Shown here piece after piece: positions 1 to 14,100 of a stretch of 64,000 nt of DNA. Source of the DNA: Enoplolaimus lenunculus (taxonomy: Eukaryota > Nematoda > Enoplea > Enoplida > Thoracostomopsidae); assembly GCA_030248215.1 (NCBI GenBank), contig JASANG010002377.1, positions 33,186 to 97,185 on the forward strand. The letters run 5' to 3'. A program made the translations under genes and the position numbers. Positions within the stretch are counted from its first letter, which is position 1; every line of letters begins with the position of its first letter. Under the pieces are notes generated by a model. It was not told where the DNA came from, ran no database searches, and saw nothing but the letters and a program-made list of their open reading frames with translations.

Positions 1-347
1 TAACATGATTACATTCCTGAAATTTGGCGGAAGAGTATATATAACACATAAAAATATACCAAATACCGATTCTTATTTTGAAATGCCGATTCCGATTCCA
101 ACTTTAGTACACCATGCTTAATAAACAGGTAAGATACAACATTACATCATTGTATGAAGACTTAAAGCCTAACCATCATAAACGATAATATTTTTATAAG
201 AACGGTTCATTTCAATTTATTTTTCAAACACAAACGCAAGAGAGATAACAGTTTTCCTGACCAGATACGCAGATATATATACGCCCAGAACTCACGAAAA
301 GTGTCGATTATTATCGATTCCGATGCCTATTAATCGGCACATCCCTA
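1..347. mobile_element. Family E non-autonomous element, left-truncated by the window edge
   Basis: The right end reads ATTAATCGGCACATCCCTA at 329-347, the terminal inverted repeat seen complete at 41085-41473. Inside are the family's GCCGAT-rich stretch and CAAACACAAACGCAAG near 226. It lies in the intron upstream of the first TASOR-like exon visible here. Confidence 0.6.
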
Positions 348-363
348 ATAAAAATGCCCACAA

Positions 364-735
364 TAGAGATGTGCCGGTACCAAAATTTTTTGCCGATGCC
401 GATTCTTATTTTGAAATTTTGCCGATGCCGAACTGATGCCGATTTCAACTTTAGTAAACCATGCTTAATAAGCAGATAGAATACTACATTACATTATTAT
501 ATGAAGGCTTAAACCCTAACCATCATAATATTAAATGTTTCAAACACAAACGCAACAGAGATAACAGTTTTCCTGAGTAGACACACTGGTGTGCGCCCAG
601 AAATGAAATTCATAGCATTCCAACTGATTGTTATGTGTTAAAAGTATCGCCAAAGAATCTGCAAATTTTTGCAGTCCTGATACCGATGCCGATACTCACG
701 AAAAGTGCCGATGCCGATTAATCGGCAAATTCTCA
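364..735. mobile_element. Family E non-autonomous element, second copy
   Basis: The left end TAGAGATGTGCCGGTACC at 364 and the right GCCGATTAATCGGCA at 712-726 match the family termini; the last bases at the right have drifted. Head to tail with the copy at 1-347 and separated from it by under 20 bases. Confidence 0.6.
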
Positions 736-753
736 TCTTTTAATTACCTCTAG

Positions 754-3700
754 GCTCCAATTGGTGAAACCATCCATAAAAAATATACGGAAAGAGGATG
801 AGGAAGAGGCTAATATTGCAGATATAGGTATATACATGTTATAAACTGCGTATACTAAATTAAAAATACATAAGCTGAGTTTCATGCCTAGCGGTACTGA
901 TGTATGTCATTCGGGCCAAATAGTTCCTTCCCTAGGCTACCTTAATATAAGTTTATATACGTATATACATAAAATTGCAACAGTTTACGCATGTAAATAA
1001 ATTTCATATGAAGTTTTATATGTTTCAGAACTTCTGAGGGAGGTGTCAACTTCGTCTCGAGAATATCAGCAAGATATTTTACCTGTTTTACACCATCATT
1101 ATTGGTCGCCGGAATCAAAATCTCAATTTCATTACACGAAATGTTTCTTAGTGGAAAATGAAACTTTAAAAAAACAGGTGGTTTTACTGAGTCAGTTACT
1201 GGCAAAACTAGATTCTTGTTGTATATGTTTGTAGCAAATTCAGTGATAAAATAATTCTAAACTTGGTTCATGTTTCTATTATATGCAAACGTTTATTTTT
1301 GGAAGAATGTTTTTTATTATGTGTATTTCATTGTGACACTTGAACTAATGTCTATTATGCAGCATGCACTGTTATGTATTAAAATTCGGTTTGTTACGAA
1401 AATGTCTAACTCAGCTGACACCAAATGACCAGTCAAATTTGCAAATAGTTTTTCGTTTATTAAAACACACCTTTAAGACTAAAAATTGAAAACTGGTGCT
1501 AAATTTTCTGTGAGACATAAAGCAATAGAAACTATTCAGAGAAGCGTTTAGAGTGATAATATCGCGTTGCCCGTTCTGTGAGGAAATTCTCATTAACCGG
1601 GTATAATTCTGCATTTGACAAATTTTTAAAAAATCGCTTCTGTTGCAGTTAGAAAATAATTGATGCTGACACTTAGTTTCGTTCGGTTTCGATTTTTAAC
1701 CGGACCACCCATTCTAGTGTATATATTCAGTGAAAGCAAAGCATATTGTTGTAGTTCGAAGAAAAAAGAAAATATATGCGAAGTAACGGTTATAGCGAGA
1801 AAGATTGCACTGTGACTGAAGCATTTTTACATGTATATTCAGATGAACAGGTTAGCGAGTCATTTTATTCATTATTTGTATGTTGAAGAATGAGTTAAAT
1901 GATGTTCAAATGACAAATTTAAGCGTTCAAGATACTACTAGTTATTTACGTAGCTTTAAAGATCCGTCACAATGCTCACTACGTAACTTGGGGCAGCAGG
2001 AACGGCTGAACCGATTTTATAAACTTTTTTGTTTGAAAACCAATTATCCTGGGGTGTTAACCTCGCTTTGGGGTTTTAAAGTTTTAAGCCGTTTATTAGC
2101 TACAGGCTAATTTGCATAATTAATTAAGCCGATATTAGGACTTTCCACAATATTTCACTAATTATTACAGTTAGAAGCAATCTAATTTTAGCATTAAAGA
2201 GTTTTTGGGTGCGAGGAGAGGAATCTGCGTAGACTGTTTACAAACCTCCAAAACCGATAATTGAGCAGTTCGCTAATAGATAATTTACATATTAGCAGTT
2301 TATAAGCCTAAATTAGGACTTTTTACAATATTTCACTAATTATTAAGGTTAAAAGCAATATAATTTGAGCACTAAAGGGTTTTTAGGTACGACGAATTTG
2401 AATAAATTGTTTACAAACATCCAAAACCGATAATTGAATAGTTAGCCAATAGCTAATTTGCATATTAGCTTAATTGACAAGACAAAATTAGGAGTTTTTA
2501 AATTATTCCAATAATTATTATGATGGTTGAAGGTTTTTTTGGGTGCGAGGAATCAGGAAATTGCTTACAAACCTCCAAAACCGATAAATGAATAGTTAGC
2601 TAATAACTAATTTGCATATTACGTTAATTGCCTACGTGTGTTCGAGCTTCGCTCAATAAATGTATTCCCTCTACGACTGGTTAAATTTATTATTGGCACA
2701 GAAAGGGTAAAGCTAAATGTAGATTGATACATTGAACATGTAAGGCTTTAGGATGTCGCGATTTGTGCCATTATATCCTTCTTATTTACTTATCTATCTA
2801 TCTATATAATCTGTATGCTTGTACTGAACGATCTGATATATACCTATTGTAAAATACCGATATACCGATGCCTAATGCTTATAAACGTCAGCGAGGTTTG
2901 CATCGTCCGCATTAACTTTTTACGCTTGCCACTGAAAATGGTCTGCGACACTCGTTAATCCAACATTACCTTAAAGCTCGTTGTTAAACTGACCTAACAC
3001 GTGTCAATGTGCTTAAATTTTGTTCATAGTAAAGCTTGCACATAGCATTTATATATAAAGCAATTACAACTGTCCTGGGTCTATGCTATTCACTTGAGCT
3101 GGGGCCAGCGCCAGGGTTTCAAAATGATTCGATTCACATATTGTATCTCTTCAAGTTTGGTTCATCTCGCCGTTTGAAGACCTGATTTTTTTCTGGCCTT
3201 GTTTGCAACACGTAGGTCCCTGCCCCGAGGGCGTGGTTCGTTGTCGAGACACCTCTAAATGCAACTGCAGATGAGCAGTTTGCATTTGTCCTGTTTTAAT
3301 ATGTTGATATCGTAGAGCAACCCAAGTTTGTGCAGCAAGCAATGCATTTTAATTGGTTGGGGTGCTGGTGTAGTGTTTGATAAAGAAAACCGTATAGAAT
3401 TTGTTCAGTAGTAACATAAATTGTTGAAGTCCGGTGGGAAATACAAGATGTATACAAACACACTGATTGTTTGAATACGTCACAGTCTATGGAAAAATGA
3501 AAAGCAGATTGTGTATACATCTCCGGCATGGCGTTTCGCTGGTGGGTTTTCTTAAAAGAACAAAGTCAAACTCCCCGCACTCGCCAAATTTCCACAGGTT
3601 CAGCCCCATTCGAAAAATCTCGCCGGGTTCACATAGCATCGGTTAAGAAGCCAGCCAGATGGAGCGATGCTAATGCAACAGTGAATGTGCTACCTATTCG

Positions 3701-6700
3701 CTCAAATATGCCAGTGGCAATGCTTATCAGTTACCTTTTTCGTTTAACTAAGGTTTTCAACCCCACTCGGCAAATCTTCCGGTGTGAACCTGGGAACTCC
3801 TCTGAAAAGCCCCCCAACTCCAGTTTCGGTTAGCGAAATGCTAGTGTACCCATGTAAATCTATATTATTAAAGCTTGAACATTCCACATATTTAATTTGG
3901 CTGCCATTGTTGCTTTTGTTTACATGGTATGATTCATAAATAAGGAAAAGTATATGCAAATTAATTACAAAACCAATTATTTTAATAAACAGGAATGTTA
4001 TATTTGTTTATTCTATACACATGTATATCAATGCTTTAAATTTTTCCAGTGAATGAGCGGGGCCAATGAGCGGTGCTAACGTTCCAGTGCATAAAAAACT
4101 GATGATAACCTACATATAAGAAGTAGTATTGTAAATGGTTGTGGCGACATTAACTAACTAGCATGTATATGTTATTTGCAGATGGAAGAAATATGTCGCG
4201 AAGGTCTTCGCGTTGGACATACATCGCAAGGATGCCTAGGAAAAACTTCGATGGGTAAATAAATATGTATGAATCCTACTCTACGTTTATGTTGCCTGGC
4301 GTCTATGACTAGTGTTAATGATGAAATAAGCAAGCCATACACGTATATATCCACAGTTGCGTACTGATCCACATGGATGAGAATCTCTGTCTCGGCAAGC
4401 CTCGGTATTTGACATGTCTTGGTCTCGGTTTTGTAATGACTAAAAATTGACCGAGAACCGAATTTTTCATTGCCGATCTCGGTAATCAGGCCGCGATCTC
4501 GGTTTCGGTTTTTAATCGAGACTGCCCATCCGTGTACGATTCTGTAAATCTTCCACAGACGTTTACAATCGAAGTAAATAGCCTTTGTTAAAGATTCACC
4601 ATGCCTATTATATTGAACGGTCATTCAAAGTTGTGTTGAATTCGTTTATGTTTTAAATCTGAATTGTTTAATATACGTAATATTGTAGTATGCGACGAAC
4701 AGACTTTTACTGAATGGGTTTTATGTTGAACCGTAGTGTTCTTGTACTTGTCTTTGTAATGTGGTCATTTTCACGTTTAGGCGTATATCTGTCGCGACAG
4801 TCCGATGTTTTGTCGTCAGCTCCGTTATCTGCCGGATCGTCTGGCATTTTGCTCATTTTTAAAATATTAAAGGTTTGAAAAAGTTTTAATATTGCTTTAA
4901 ATTATCATTATTATTATTATTAAATGGTGAATTTGCTGCAAAAATTGTTAAAAACTACGCTTGTGATCGGATCAAAGAGATACTACGAACTTCATCCTAA
5001 CTTAGGCTTATTGTCATTGCCTTCGAACGGGGACTGTGTGCTGTGAATACGATAGAACATTTTTGCTTGAAATTTTGTAAAACAACTTGTGCACTAGAAT
5101 ATTAAGCATTTGTTTTAGAATAGTACCCAGTTTTTTATACAATTTGCGCGGATGCCTACATATCGCCTAAAGATCTTGAAGAACAACAAGGGCATAATTT
5201 TTCCAAAAACATTGAGTAACTGACGCTAAAGGGGTTTAAAATATGCGTAATCTTTGATTTATACATCTAAACAGACCTACAACCTAATCCGACTGCAATC
5301 GAACTTAACCGCGAGTTTTATGTAATATCGGACGAATCGCAAAATATGGTGGTTATTTCATCAGTAATATTGCAAAAAAGAAAATTAAAATGAATTTTTC
5401 GGTGGCATGTATTTTTCATTTTCCGGTTCCGGTAAATTGTAATTCCAGTTGCAGCCTGCTGACAGTCATTCATGAAAACTTAAAACATAGCGAAAATATG
5501 ATCATTGCTTTCCGTCCTGAGTCTGTTTTAACGCAAAAACGTATTAGCAGCTACAACGAAAAGCAAGTCATGTATTCTAATTGACCAGTTCAGATTACAA
5601 ATCAACAAATTTCTGCGGTATCATCGAATTGATAATGAACGGGTTTGAACGCTAAGTTCAGTAGAATAAAATTGTGGTATAGGCGCTGTTGTAGCGTATA
5701 TGTGCCGCCAGTTAGTAGCTTCACTGGAGAGTACAACTGCAGCTTCGGCCGTTTGTTGAACCGTTAGTCGCAGTTTCGCTCACTACGCTCACTATAGGCC
5801 ATACCAAAGTCTGTTTTAAAACCAGGAAGGGACAATTTATTACGTAACATAGGAAATAAACCATTAAAATACAAACGTTCGTTTGTAATAAGCAGCCATG
5901 AATCGCTGTACTCAGATAATTCAACAAAATGAACCCGTAAATTAAAAGATTTAAACCATTTGTGTTACATAATTTGTATCTATACAGGAAATTAAATGCA
6001 CAAAACTGTCTTCGTTGTAACGTACGTTCTGGTGTAGAACAATAAATTGAAATATGCTAATGTGAAAACTATCGTGAATTAATTTTTTTAAGTTACCGTC
6101 ACTAGACTTATCTGAACGTTGTGGCTGAGTATTGCTTTACTGAATAATTTTTATACACACTTTTATGCAATGTATTAAGTCACCCCTTTCAGAGATTCAC
6201 TCGTAATTTCTTAAAAATGGTCTGTTCCACTATTTCTAGTTCACGCGATTACATTAACTTCCTGGTAATTTACACTTTGTGTTCTCAGTGATGTCACTTA
6301 ACGTAAATCGCGGTGACCATAGCTTTGATTTCTGTCGAAATAGCTTGGGTTCAATTTAAGTCAGGAGAATGTTTCATTTGCAAGAAAATTTTGCTATTTT
6401 TCCAGCCTGTCACTGCTTTATTTAAAGGAAATTCTCTTTTAACCATGCTTGACCGCTTGTATTTAAGCGGGAAACACATTTTGCAAGTTTATCCATAAAT
6501 AATATACAAAAAGTAAAATGTTTTATTTTTAATTCTTAAAATGTTGATCCACGGCCACGGGGTATAATCTTGATTAGTTGGCTGGAATCGGAGGTCAAAT
6601 CGAGTTTGAAAAGTTTTGCCGATTTGGCGGGCCCCACCCCCTCATGGTTTTGCGAAACCATAATGTGCAGAATAGACGACCTCCATAACTTATTTAGTAC

Positions 6701-8192
6701 GTATTGTCTCGATTTCAGTAAAATGATGCTTTGCTAATATCTCTGTATTCAAATATGTGTTGGGGGTGCATTGGCAAAAGCTTTCGTAGTTCGTGTGTTT
6801 GAAAATATGTTTGCAAATTGCAATAGGTGGTTCATGATCTAGCTAATATTGTAATATTTCTGCGAGATGTTGTGAGTTTTTGATATTGAATATTTAAATT
6901 TATTATTGATTTTTTAGGGTAAAATGAAGTCAGTACCTCCAGACGGCTTTCAGCATCTTGAGCCAACGCCAAATTTTGATTCTCATGTCAGCAAAACGCT
7001 GCCATCTGATCTCACAAATGCTGCGCGCACGTCGAATCAGTTGTTTGAAGCACTTCAGGTTACCGAAAAACATTTTTAGGATTTATAAGTGTTCTTTTCG
7101 ATTTTTGATTAAGAGTTAATTTCTAGGTTGCAGCGACATAACTTAAGTTCTAATTTGTAGCTTTGATTTGTCAGTTTTTCAATAAATATTTCCGGCTGTC
7201 AGGTGGATTGATACTATTAGATACAGTACTGCTTTTAAAGGATTTATAATATTCCTGACTTTGCAGTGGGAAAAATAACTCGACCTGGTACTTAAGTACG
7301 TGCTAAGTAATTACTTGGCCAGCTTAAGTAACTACTTAAGTAAGATTTTAGAAACCCAGCCTATGAGTGCCATTAAGTTTTACTTCTGTTGAATTTTGAA
7401 AGCTTAAATCCCGAGGTCGTGTTACAAGAGAAATGTTTAATTTAGTTGCCTTTGTTATCGTTCTAGATTTATTTGTACGAATATCAAGAAACAGACGTTT
7501 CAAGGCAACCAAGAAATGTTTTGCCGTACGCGGTTGTTCACTATTCGTACAGCGACGCCCCACAGAAAGAGTAAGTCTGTAGTTTGGATAATTGTTTTTT
7601 GTTTACAATGTTTATAAATAAGTCATGGCACAATCGGATATTCTGTTCCTTGTTCCTTTATTTAACATGTATATTTAGGGCCAAAATCACAATATTTTGT
7701 TGTAACCTTGGTTCGAAATGGTAGAACTAAGTGTGAATTCAGTGGAAAACCGTATCTTGGCATGAATGTTGAATGTTTAGTGTGTGTTCATCGGAAATGG
7801 GTGCCATTGTGTGTTTGCCCAACGGAATATTTTTTGGCTATATCACTTGTTCGGTTTAGTTTTTTGTTGCGTTTAACTAAAGAAAAATATATATTCATAT
7901 TATGGCTGCTAATGATCTCCAATGCGCTATGTGATACATCGAAAGGCCATCGCATGTTTTATTGGTGTTGTGGTTCAGTTTTGAAGCGAAAATGTTTGGT
8001 TTGAGGTCACCTCTATATGTAAACAGTTCAGTCTATCTTTACTGTTTGTTTAAAAATTAGCAGATTTTTGTTTATAATATTTATTTATATCAACTTGTGA
8101 GTTTTGAGCATTTGCGCGTTACAGGCGAAAGAAACATGGTACGAAAGAATTGCATTCACGCGTTCCTACAAGAGATCATATCTTATGGACGG
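754..8192 (+). CDS. TASOR-like exons 1-7 of the window: pseudo-PARP domain
   Basis: Seven exons spell the TASOR pseudo-PARP fold in order. 1029-1177 gives SSREYQQDILPVLHHHYWSP, then KSQFHYTKCFLVENETL. 1755-1850 gives YMRSNGYSEKDCTVTEAFLH, the helical segment that follows in TASOR. 4182-4254 gives EEICREGLRVGHTSQGCLGK. 4781-4872 gives MGVYLSRQSDVLSS and SSGILLIFKILK. 6918-7058 gives GKMKSVPP and PTPNFDSHVSK. In real PARPs the GVYLS segment corresponds to the GxYFA part of the NAD site; TASOR proteins keep the fold but not ADP-ribosyl transfer, so a binding role is expected. 754-827 is acidic (KEDEEEANIADIE) and less certain. 8125-8192 (WYERIAFTRSYKRSYLMDG) closes the block, ending two bases into a codon as 9182 requires. 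Confidence 0.83.
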
Positions 8193-11100
8193 GTGTTTTG
8201 AAGATTGGCTACAAAACAATACCGAATGTTCATTTGATGACTAATTTTGCAAAATTAAAGCCTTTTAGTTTGTAAGTTTTATTAGCATTCGGTTTGTAAG
8301 AGCGGATGTTTCCACTGGTAGTATAGTAATTTTACACACTTCGAATCGCTGTCGAACGTTGGAACCGAACGCCGACCAGTACATGAATGTTTATATTTAA
8401 ACCTAAATTTAAGGCTAAGCAGTTGCCTCAGACCTACGACTTTTTTCGTAAGCTGTTTAGTAGATGGGAAATAGCTGGAATAACCATAATAACTCACCAT
8501 ATAGTATATAGATAGCAAATATTTCTTGGTACATCGAGCAGACATGTATGTTTAGCGTACGTGAAGTTAGACACGGCTAACTGAGTTACAAGTGGGTTGA
8601 TGAAAATTATATTTTTTATACAAGGAGACATAACAAACTACGTCACAAAAGTTATTACAAAAACCTATATGAACAGTATATATTTCCGATGCTACTACTG
8701 TGCCATGCGACCCGGTATCTGATAGCTGTATAGTGGATTTTGGAACCAGAGTCAGATATCGATTGTTTGCCTGATGCGGAATCGAAACTTGGTGTCTGCT
8801 TACATGCATGAGCGTTCCTAGTGGGTGGGTTACCGAGGCTGCCCCGGCACTCCAATCGAAGTACTTTTTTAGGTAATGGCGCTACGTTACGGAATTTGAA
8901 AAAAATCGCCTTAAGCGGAATTGGATTTGGGAAGTGAACAATACACGCTACCGAATAATTCATTTTGATTTTTTTGCTGTATTATTGGTCAAATAATCCT
9001 TGTTGAAGAAGGTGTAAAAATGACGCAACCCGAACCTGAATTCTGGTTGCAACGATCTGCCCATTTTAATGTAAAAGCCAGTGTTTTTGACGTTTTTCGC
9101 TGCTGCGCCACACCAGTCTTAAATTTCAGGGCACGCTACTGACGACTGATTAGGCAATTTAGGAATTTATTCTTTTTCTAGGAGTAAAACGCTTACTGTC
9201 AAACGTCTCGTTCCATTCGAAAACTGCTTTAGCTGGCGACCAATTGTTGAATTGGTGAAAACGTCACAACTTCAGGGTCAGCTGTACAAAAAACGGGAAT
9301 TATTTTTGCACAACAGTCAGTATGTCACACACGCACGGCTTATTTCTTATACAAGCGGCGATTCGCCAGTATGTCATTTGGCGAAGAAAATGCTTGTTCG
9401 CAAAGTGGTATGTGGACATTTGAAACCGATGTAGTTTAGCTTGTATTCTCTTGCTGGGTATTTTGATTTAAAAACGATATTTTGGATGAAGCTTACGTTA
9501 CCAGTTTGCTGAATACGTATATTTTGATTTTAGTGTCATTACCGTTTTATGTGCTTTGTTTTCGTTCATTAGCGAAGCTCGGAGTTTGCGAAGCGTTTTA
9601 TTTTATGTTTTGTACATGGAGGTTGAAAGGGGGATGTCCTTCCGTCTGTGTGTATGTCCGTAAGCGTTTGTGCGATATTGGCCTTAGTGTTTTGGGGCAT
9701 GAGGAGTTTATATGTTGAGTTTAGAAATTGGAAACGTTTCAAAAATTAGTTTGCTTCTCGATAGTTACATAGTATGTTAGGTATGTGAGCTATGATAGCA
9801 AAGCTTCTCTCTAATGCTTATGAGTGTTGTGGATAATATGATATTTGAGAAGTGGGAATGTAAATATAATTGCGGTTGGAATTTTTGACTTTGCAAATTC
9901 ATTAGCTACTTTATAATTTGGTTTCGCCTGTGAATAACGCTATGTTGTTTCGTGGGTGTTTTGGATAAAAAACACTCAAATATGTCGCTGAAAACTGTAT
10001 ACTTGAAAAGTAGTGGGGTAGTCGCTAATTAGCATATAAACTATTCCCGTAATTGTATTTTAGCATATTGTTAGTAAGTGGGTCTGTGCATGACGCAATA
10101 CATGTACAGTAGTTTTAAATAACGTAGCAATAACAGCCGCCTTTTGCGGTAAAATACCCCATTTTTGATTTAGTGTTCTAGTAAAATCAAAACTAACTGG
10201 ATGTGTTTTTGTAATTTGCTGTAAATTTTTATTTTTAGGTAGGCCTATCTGTTCTTCGCGGTGGTACGTCTGTATTGATAATGCCCAGTTCAGAGCTGTC
10301 GTCGCAGATTGGTAAGCAACCAAAAAGTTAACTCACTTTGTTTCATTTGAATTCAAAATTCAGTTGGAATTGTCGTATATAATTTCTTGTGAACTTTAAA
10401 AAACAATTTCTATTAAGTTTGGTGTGTATTCTAGATTTCAACGCGGAAACAGAGTTTAGATTGTTAATACAATATTCTTTTAATACGAACAAAATTTTTT
10501 GTTTCAATTAGTTAAGTAGTTATCCGAAGCATTCAAAGCTATGTACCAGTTGAATTAACACAGAATGGGTTTTCAAGTCATTTAGTTCTAAATCTATACT
10601 AAAGCTTTCAATGTTTGCTTTTCTGTATATTCTGTCTGGTAACCTTTCTTTAATTTCCCTTTTCCACATTAACACAAACCGCAAGCATTGTAACGCTATC
10701 AGCACTGAAAGTAATGTTAATAGTGCTCCGTTATAAGATTCCCTTTCGTTTTAATTTTAGTCAAGGTTGTAATTTGAATTGGATATTACCATGTTTGTTT
10801 TAGGCATTCCAACGCTACCAGATGCTTCAAGATGTCTACATTGCATATTCGTCTCGTATAGATCGATTAGCACGGGTCTTAGTAAGCATTTAGATTTTCA
10901 AATTTAATGTCGGAGCAGGGGCGATGGCAAGATTGTGAGCCTGCCTGGATGCCTCCCATCGAATTGTTTTATGTAGACAACTGAGTTCTCAGCTGGAAAA
11001 ATTAAGTGATATTCTTTAAAACACATATTCACGTTCGCCTCCCACGAAATAATCCTGGAACCTCCAGTGTGTCGGAACCAAAGAGTTGAATGCTTCGAAA

Positions 11101-14100
11101 ATATTCTTCACACAGTTTGTAATTGGTTGCGTTTGCATCTGATTGGTCATCAGTGAGCGATGGGTGTTGAAGAAAACTAAAGACTGCGAATGCTTTAGTT
11201 TTTCGGTTTTCCGTTTTATTTTTAATTATTCAATGAAATTTTTTGTCAGCTTGTTGAAATTTTACCATCGCCTTTTAAGGACGGGTGAAGTTGGCAGAAA
11301 ATCTGTCACGTATGTTGCGTACATTAATTGCTGTGTAAAATGTATTCAGTTAAATGCACTTGTATAAGCATGCATTATTAACTCTTGGTTAACTATTATT
11401 TTATTACTATTTCATATTTACGCACGTTATAGATTATATCAAAGATCCGTATGATTTTACGGCTCAAACCATTGTGCCACCAGCTGCAATTGTCAAGCCG
11501 AGACGTTTGCTCGACGAATTCCGCAAGGATTTTCTTGGTTTCGATACAGCAACACTGCAAGCTGCCGCAATTCAGGCGCATATGGCTGCAATATCCGGTC
11601 AACCTGTAGTTGGGCCTTACGGACAACACGGGTTATCAATGCAAGCGTCTTTTATGCCTGGAATGCCTGGTGGACTTGTTACTGCTAGCCATATTGCGCC
11701 AGGTACTGCGCGATCACCAAGTGATAATTTCATGGCGTCACTAAGGGGGGTAATGGGATCGGGTATAGACGAGGGACGTGATGTCCCATTGAGAGATAAT
11801 GACGATATTGATACCGATGAAGACAACAATGCTCATTCACATAGCGTATCGCCAGGTGGAGACGAAGGACCTGCTATGTCTGGTGCAGGTGCTGCTGCTC
11901 AGCAGGATGGGGGCCTCGAAGAATCAGCGGCTGCGTTGCATCAAGATTTTGCTGCGTTTAAACAGTTAGTACTTTAAATTTTCGTTTTCTGGTTTAGTTT
12001 TTTAAGTTTTGATCTTTAGTGCAGTTTTTATCTTAATAGCTTTTTGTCTCTCATTTTTTAATATGCGTTTCAACACTACGGTGGATGCTTTAAACATCAG
12101 TGCTGATTTCCTCTACCGCCGGATGCGCCGACCAGCTGGTGCTCTTGTATTATTTAATGTCCGTTTCAATTTATTAATTGTGAATTATTGCGATTATTTT
12201 GCATAAATTTTCGTTATTGTCATGTTTTAGCTTGTGTCGGTTATTCAAAAACTGATTTACGGATATCGAATTTATGTGTGGCTATGATTATATTAACTAG
12301 TTTTATAATAACTTCACACATGTTTCAGTGTAATTTGGACATTTTAACACTACAGTATTGTTTATTACAGATCAAAAAGCCGTCTTGATGCTTTGTTGGG
12401 CAAAAACAAAGACGGTAATAGTTCGGACCTAGATATACAAGATAAAATTGACATCGAATGTGGGACGAACGCCACAGACGCGAGCAAATCGAAAAGTACC
12501 AGGCAAGACGACGGTATACCGATTAATTTGTTTATGGATCCTCGGTTGAAAAAGCGTATGGAAGCTTTGTCGACAGGTGAAACTCAACAAGGTAAGCACT
12601 TTTTAGTACAGTTGAGTTTTGAATTAAATTTTAAAGTATCCCGTGTATTTATATGTATTTGTGGCAAATATTATTTCCAGCTAGTGATATATTTAGTTAC
12701 CTACGATTTAGTTCATGTGTGATCTATTTTGCCTCTGTTGTTTGGAAATCAATTGCTTACTGGCGATTGGTGCTGCGCAAAATACAGTTGTTGGCTCTAA
12801 TGTTATCAATTCCCTCAATTATATCATTCGATTATTTAAATTTCATTAATTAAAGATTTTATGATGTTTATTTTAATTTACATTTTGAGTTCGCTTTGTT
12901 ATCGATACATAATCGAGAATGATGTGAAATATATATTTATTAAAGGGCGAAGAGATTCTAGCGACTTGAATGCTGCTGCTAGTAGTTCCTCGTATCGTGC
13001 CGGACCAGCTGGGTCAATATCAACCGATTATTCGTATTGTGATCTTGATTCCGAAATTACGCTAACCGATGAAAGAATTACAGAAATAAAATTATCGAAC
13101 GCTGCATCTGCGAAGCCGAAGACGTCTGAAAGAGGAGGCGCAGTAGCTAATCGACATGCTACCGGAGCCGGATCTCATGCCTTTATTGATCTGGATGATG
13201 AAGTATCGGCAGGAAGTGCGAAAAAGCGTAGCGAAAGTGTAAGCAGTGTTATGTAATCAGACTGGTGGTGTGTGGTTGAAACAAGACGTGTTATGCGTCC
13301 AGACAATTTTTTTGTGGACAGTTCGCTGGTTTCTGCACCCGTATACATACATACGTATATACGCTTAAAATGACCAAAAAACGGGATTTTTTGCTTGCAA
13401 GCTTGTTAGTGTAGTTGTCTGCTCTCAGTTTTGTTTGGTGGAAAGAAATATATTCAGGGTATGTTTGGCTGGTTTTTCAAAGTTCTCTTATCGGTTTGGA
13501 AACTACGCGATTGTTAAAGAGAAGGCTGAAACCAGCGAATAACAGAAACTAAAATTTGTGGTGTCGGTTATGTAAAAGATGTAAGAGAACAGAAGGCAAA
13601 AGTTTGGAATCATCTAATATTTATTCACGTGCATGCGTATGTACCACATCTTTAATTTTGGCAGAAAACTTAGCGAGTGGTCATCACGCAAAACACGTGT
13701 TTGTAGTTTTTTTACAAAAAAGTCGTGAAATTTCGCCTTATGAATGAAATAAAGAAGCACCTGTTTTTACAATTGTGTTCAAACACCCTTGCAAGCATTC
13801 TGCGTGAGAGTCTATCCAGCGTCCAGAAAAATTGTCCAAGTTATGTTACGGAAATCGTGGATCTGAACTCAGACGCAAACTCCAAAATATAGACCTGGAC
13901 ACAGGGTGCAACCGGAATTCCGGTTCCGGCTTTTTTTCACCTTCCGGTTCCGGTTCCGGTAAATTTTTACCGGATTTAAAAATTCCGGTATTATAATTGG
14001 GCCGTTTCTTAACTTTGCTAATTTTTAAGAATCTCTTTTGAAAGCCACTTGTACTCCGAATATAAGCCATTGATGGTGGATTTCACTTCAGTCGATGATG

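Noticed and set aside
3528-3833. 101-codon plus-strand frame
   Set aside because: In a TASOR-like intron; no phase-compatible splice sites joining it to neighbours and no motif.
4172-4624. 150-codon minus-strand frame
   Set aside because: Covers the antisense of the exon at 4182-4254 and the CTCGGT repeat; coding evidence is on the plus strand.
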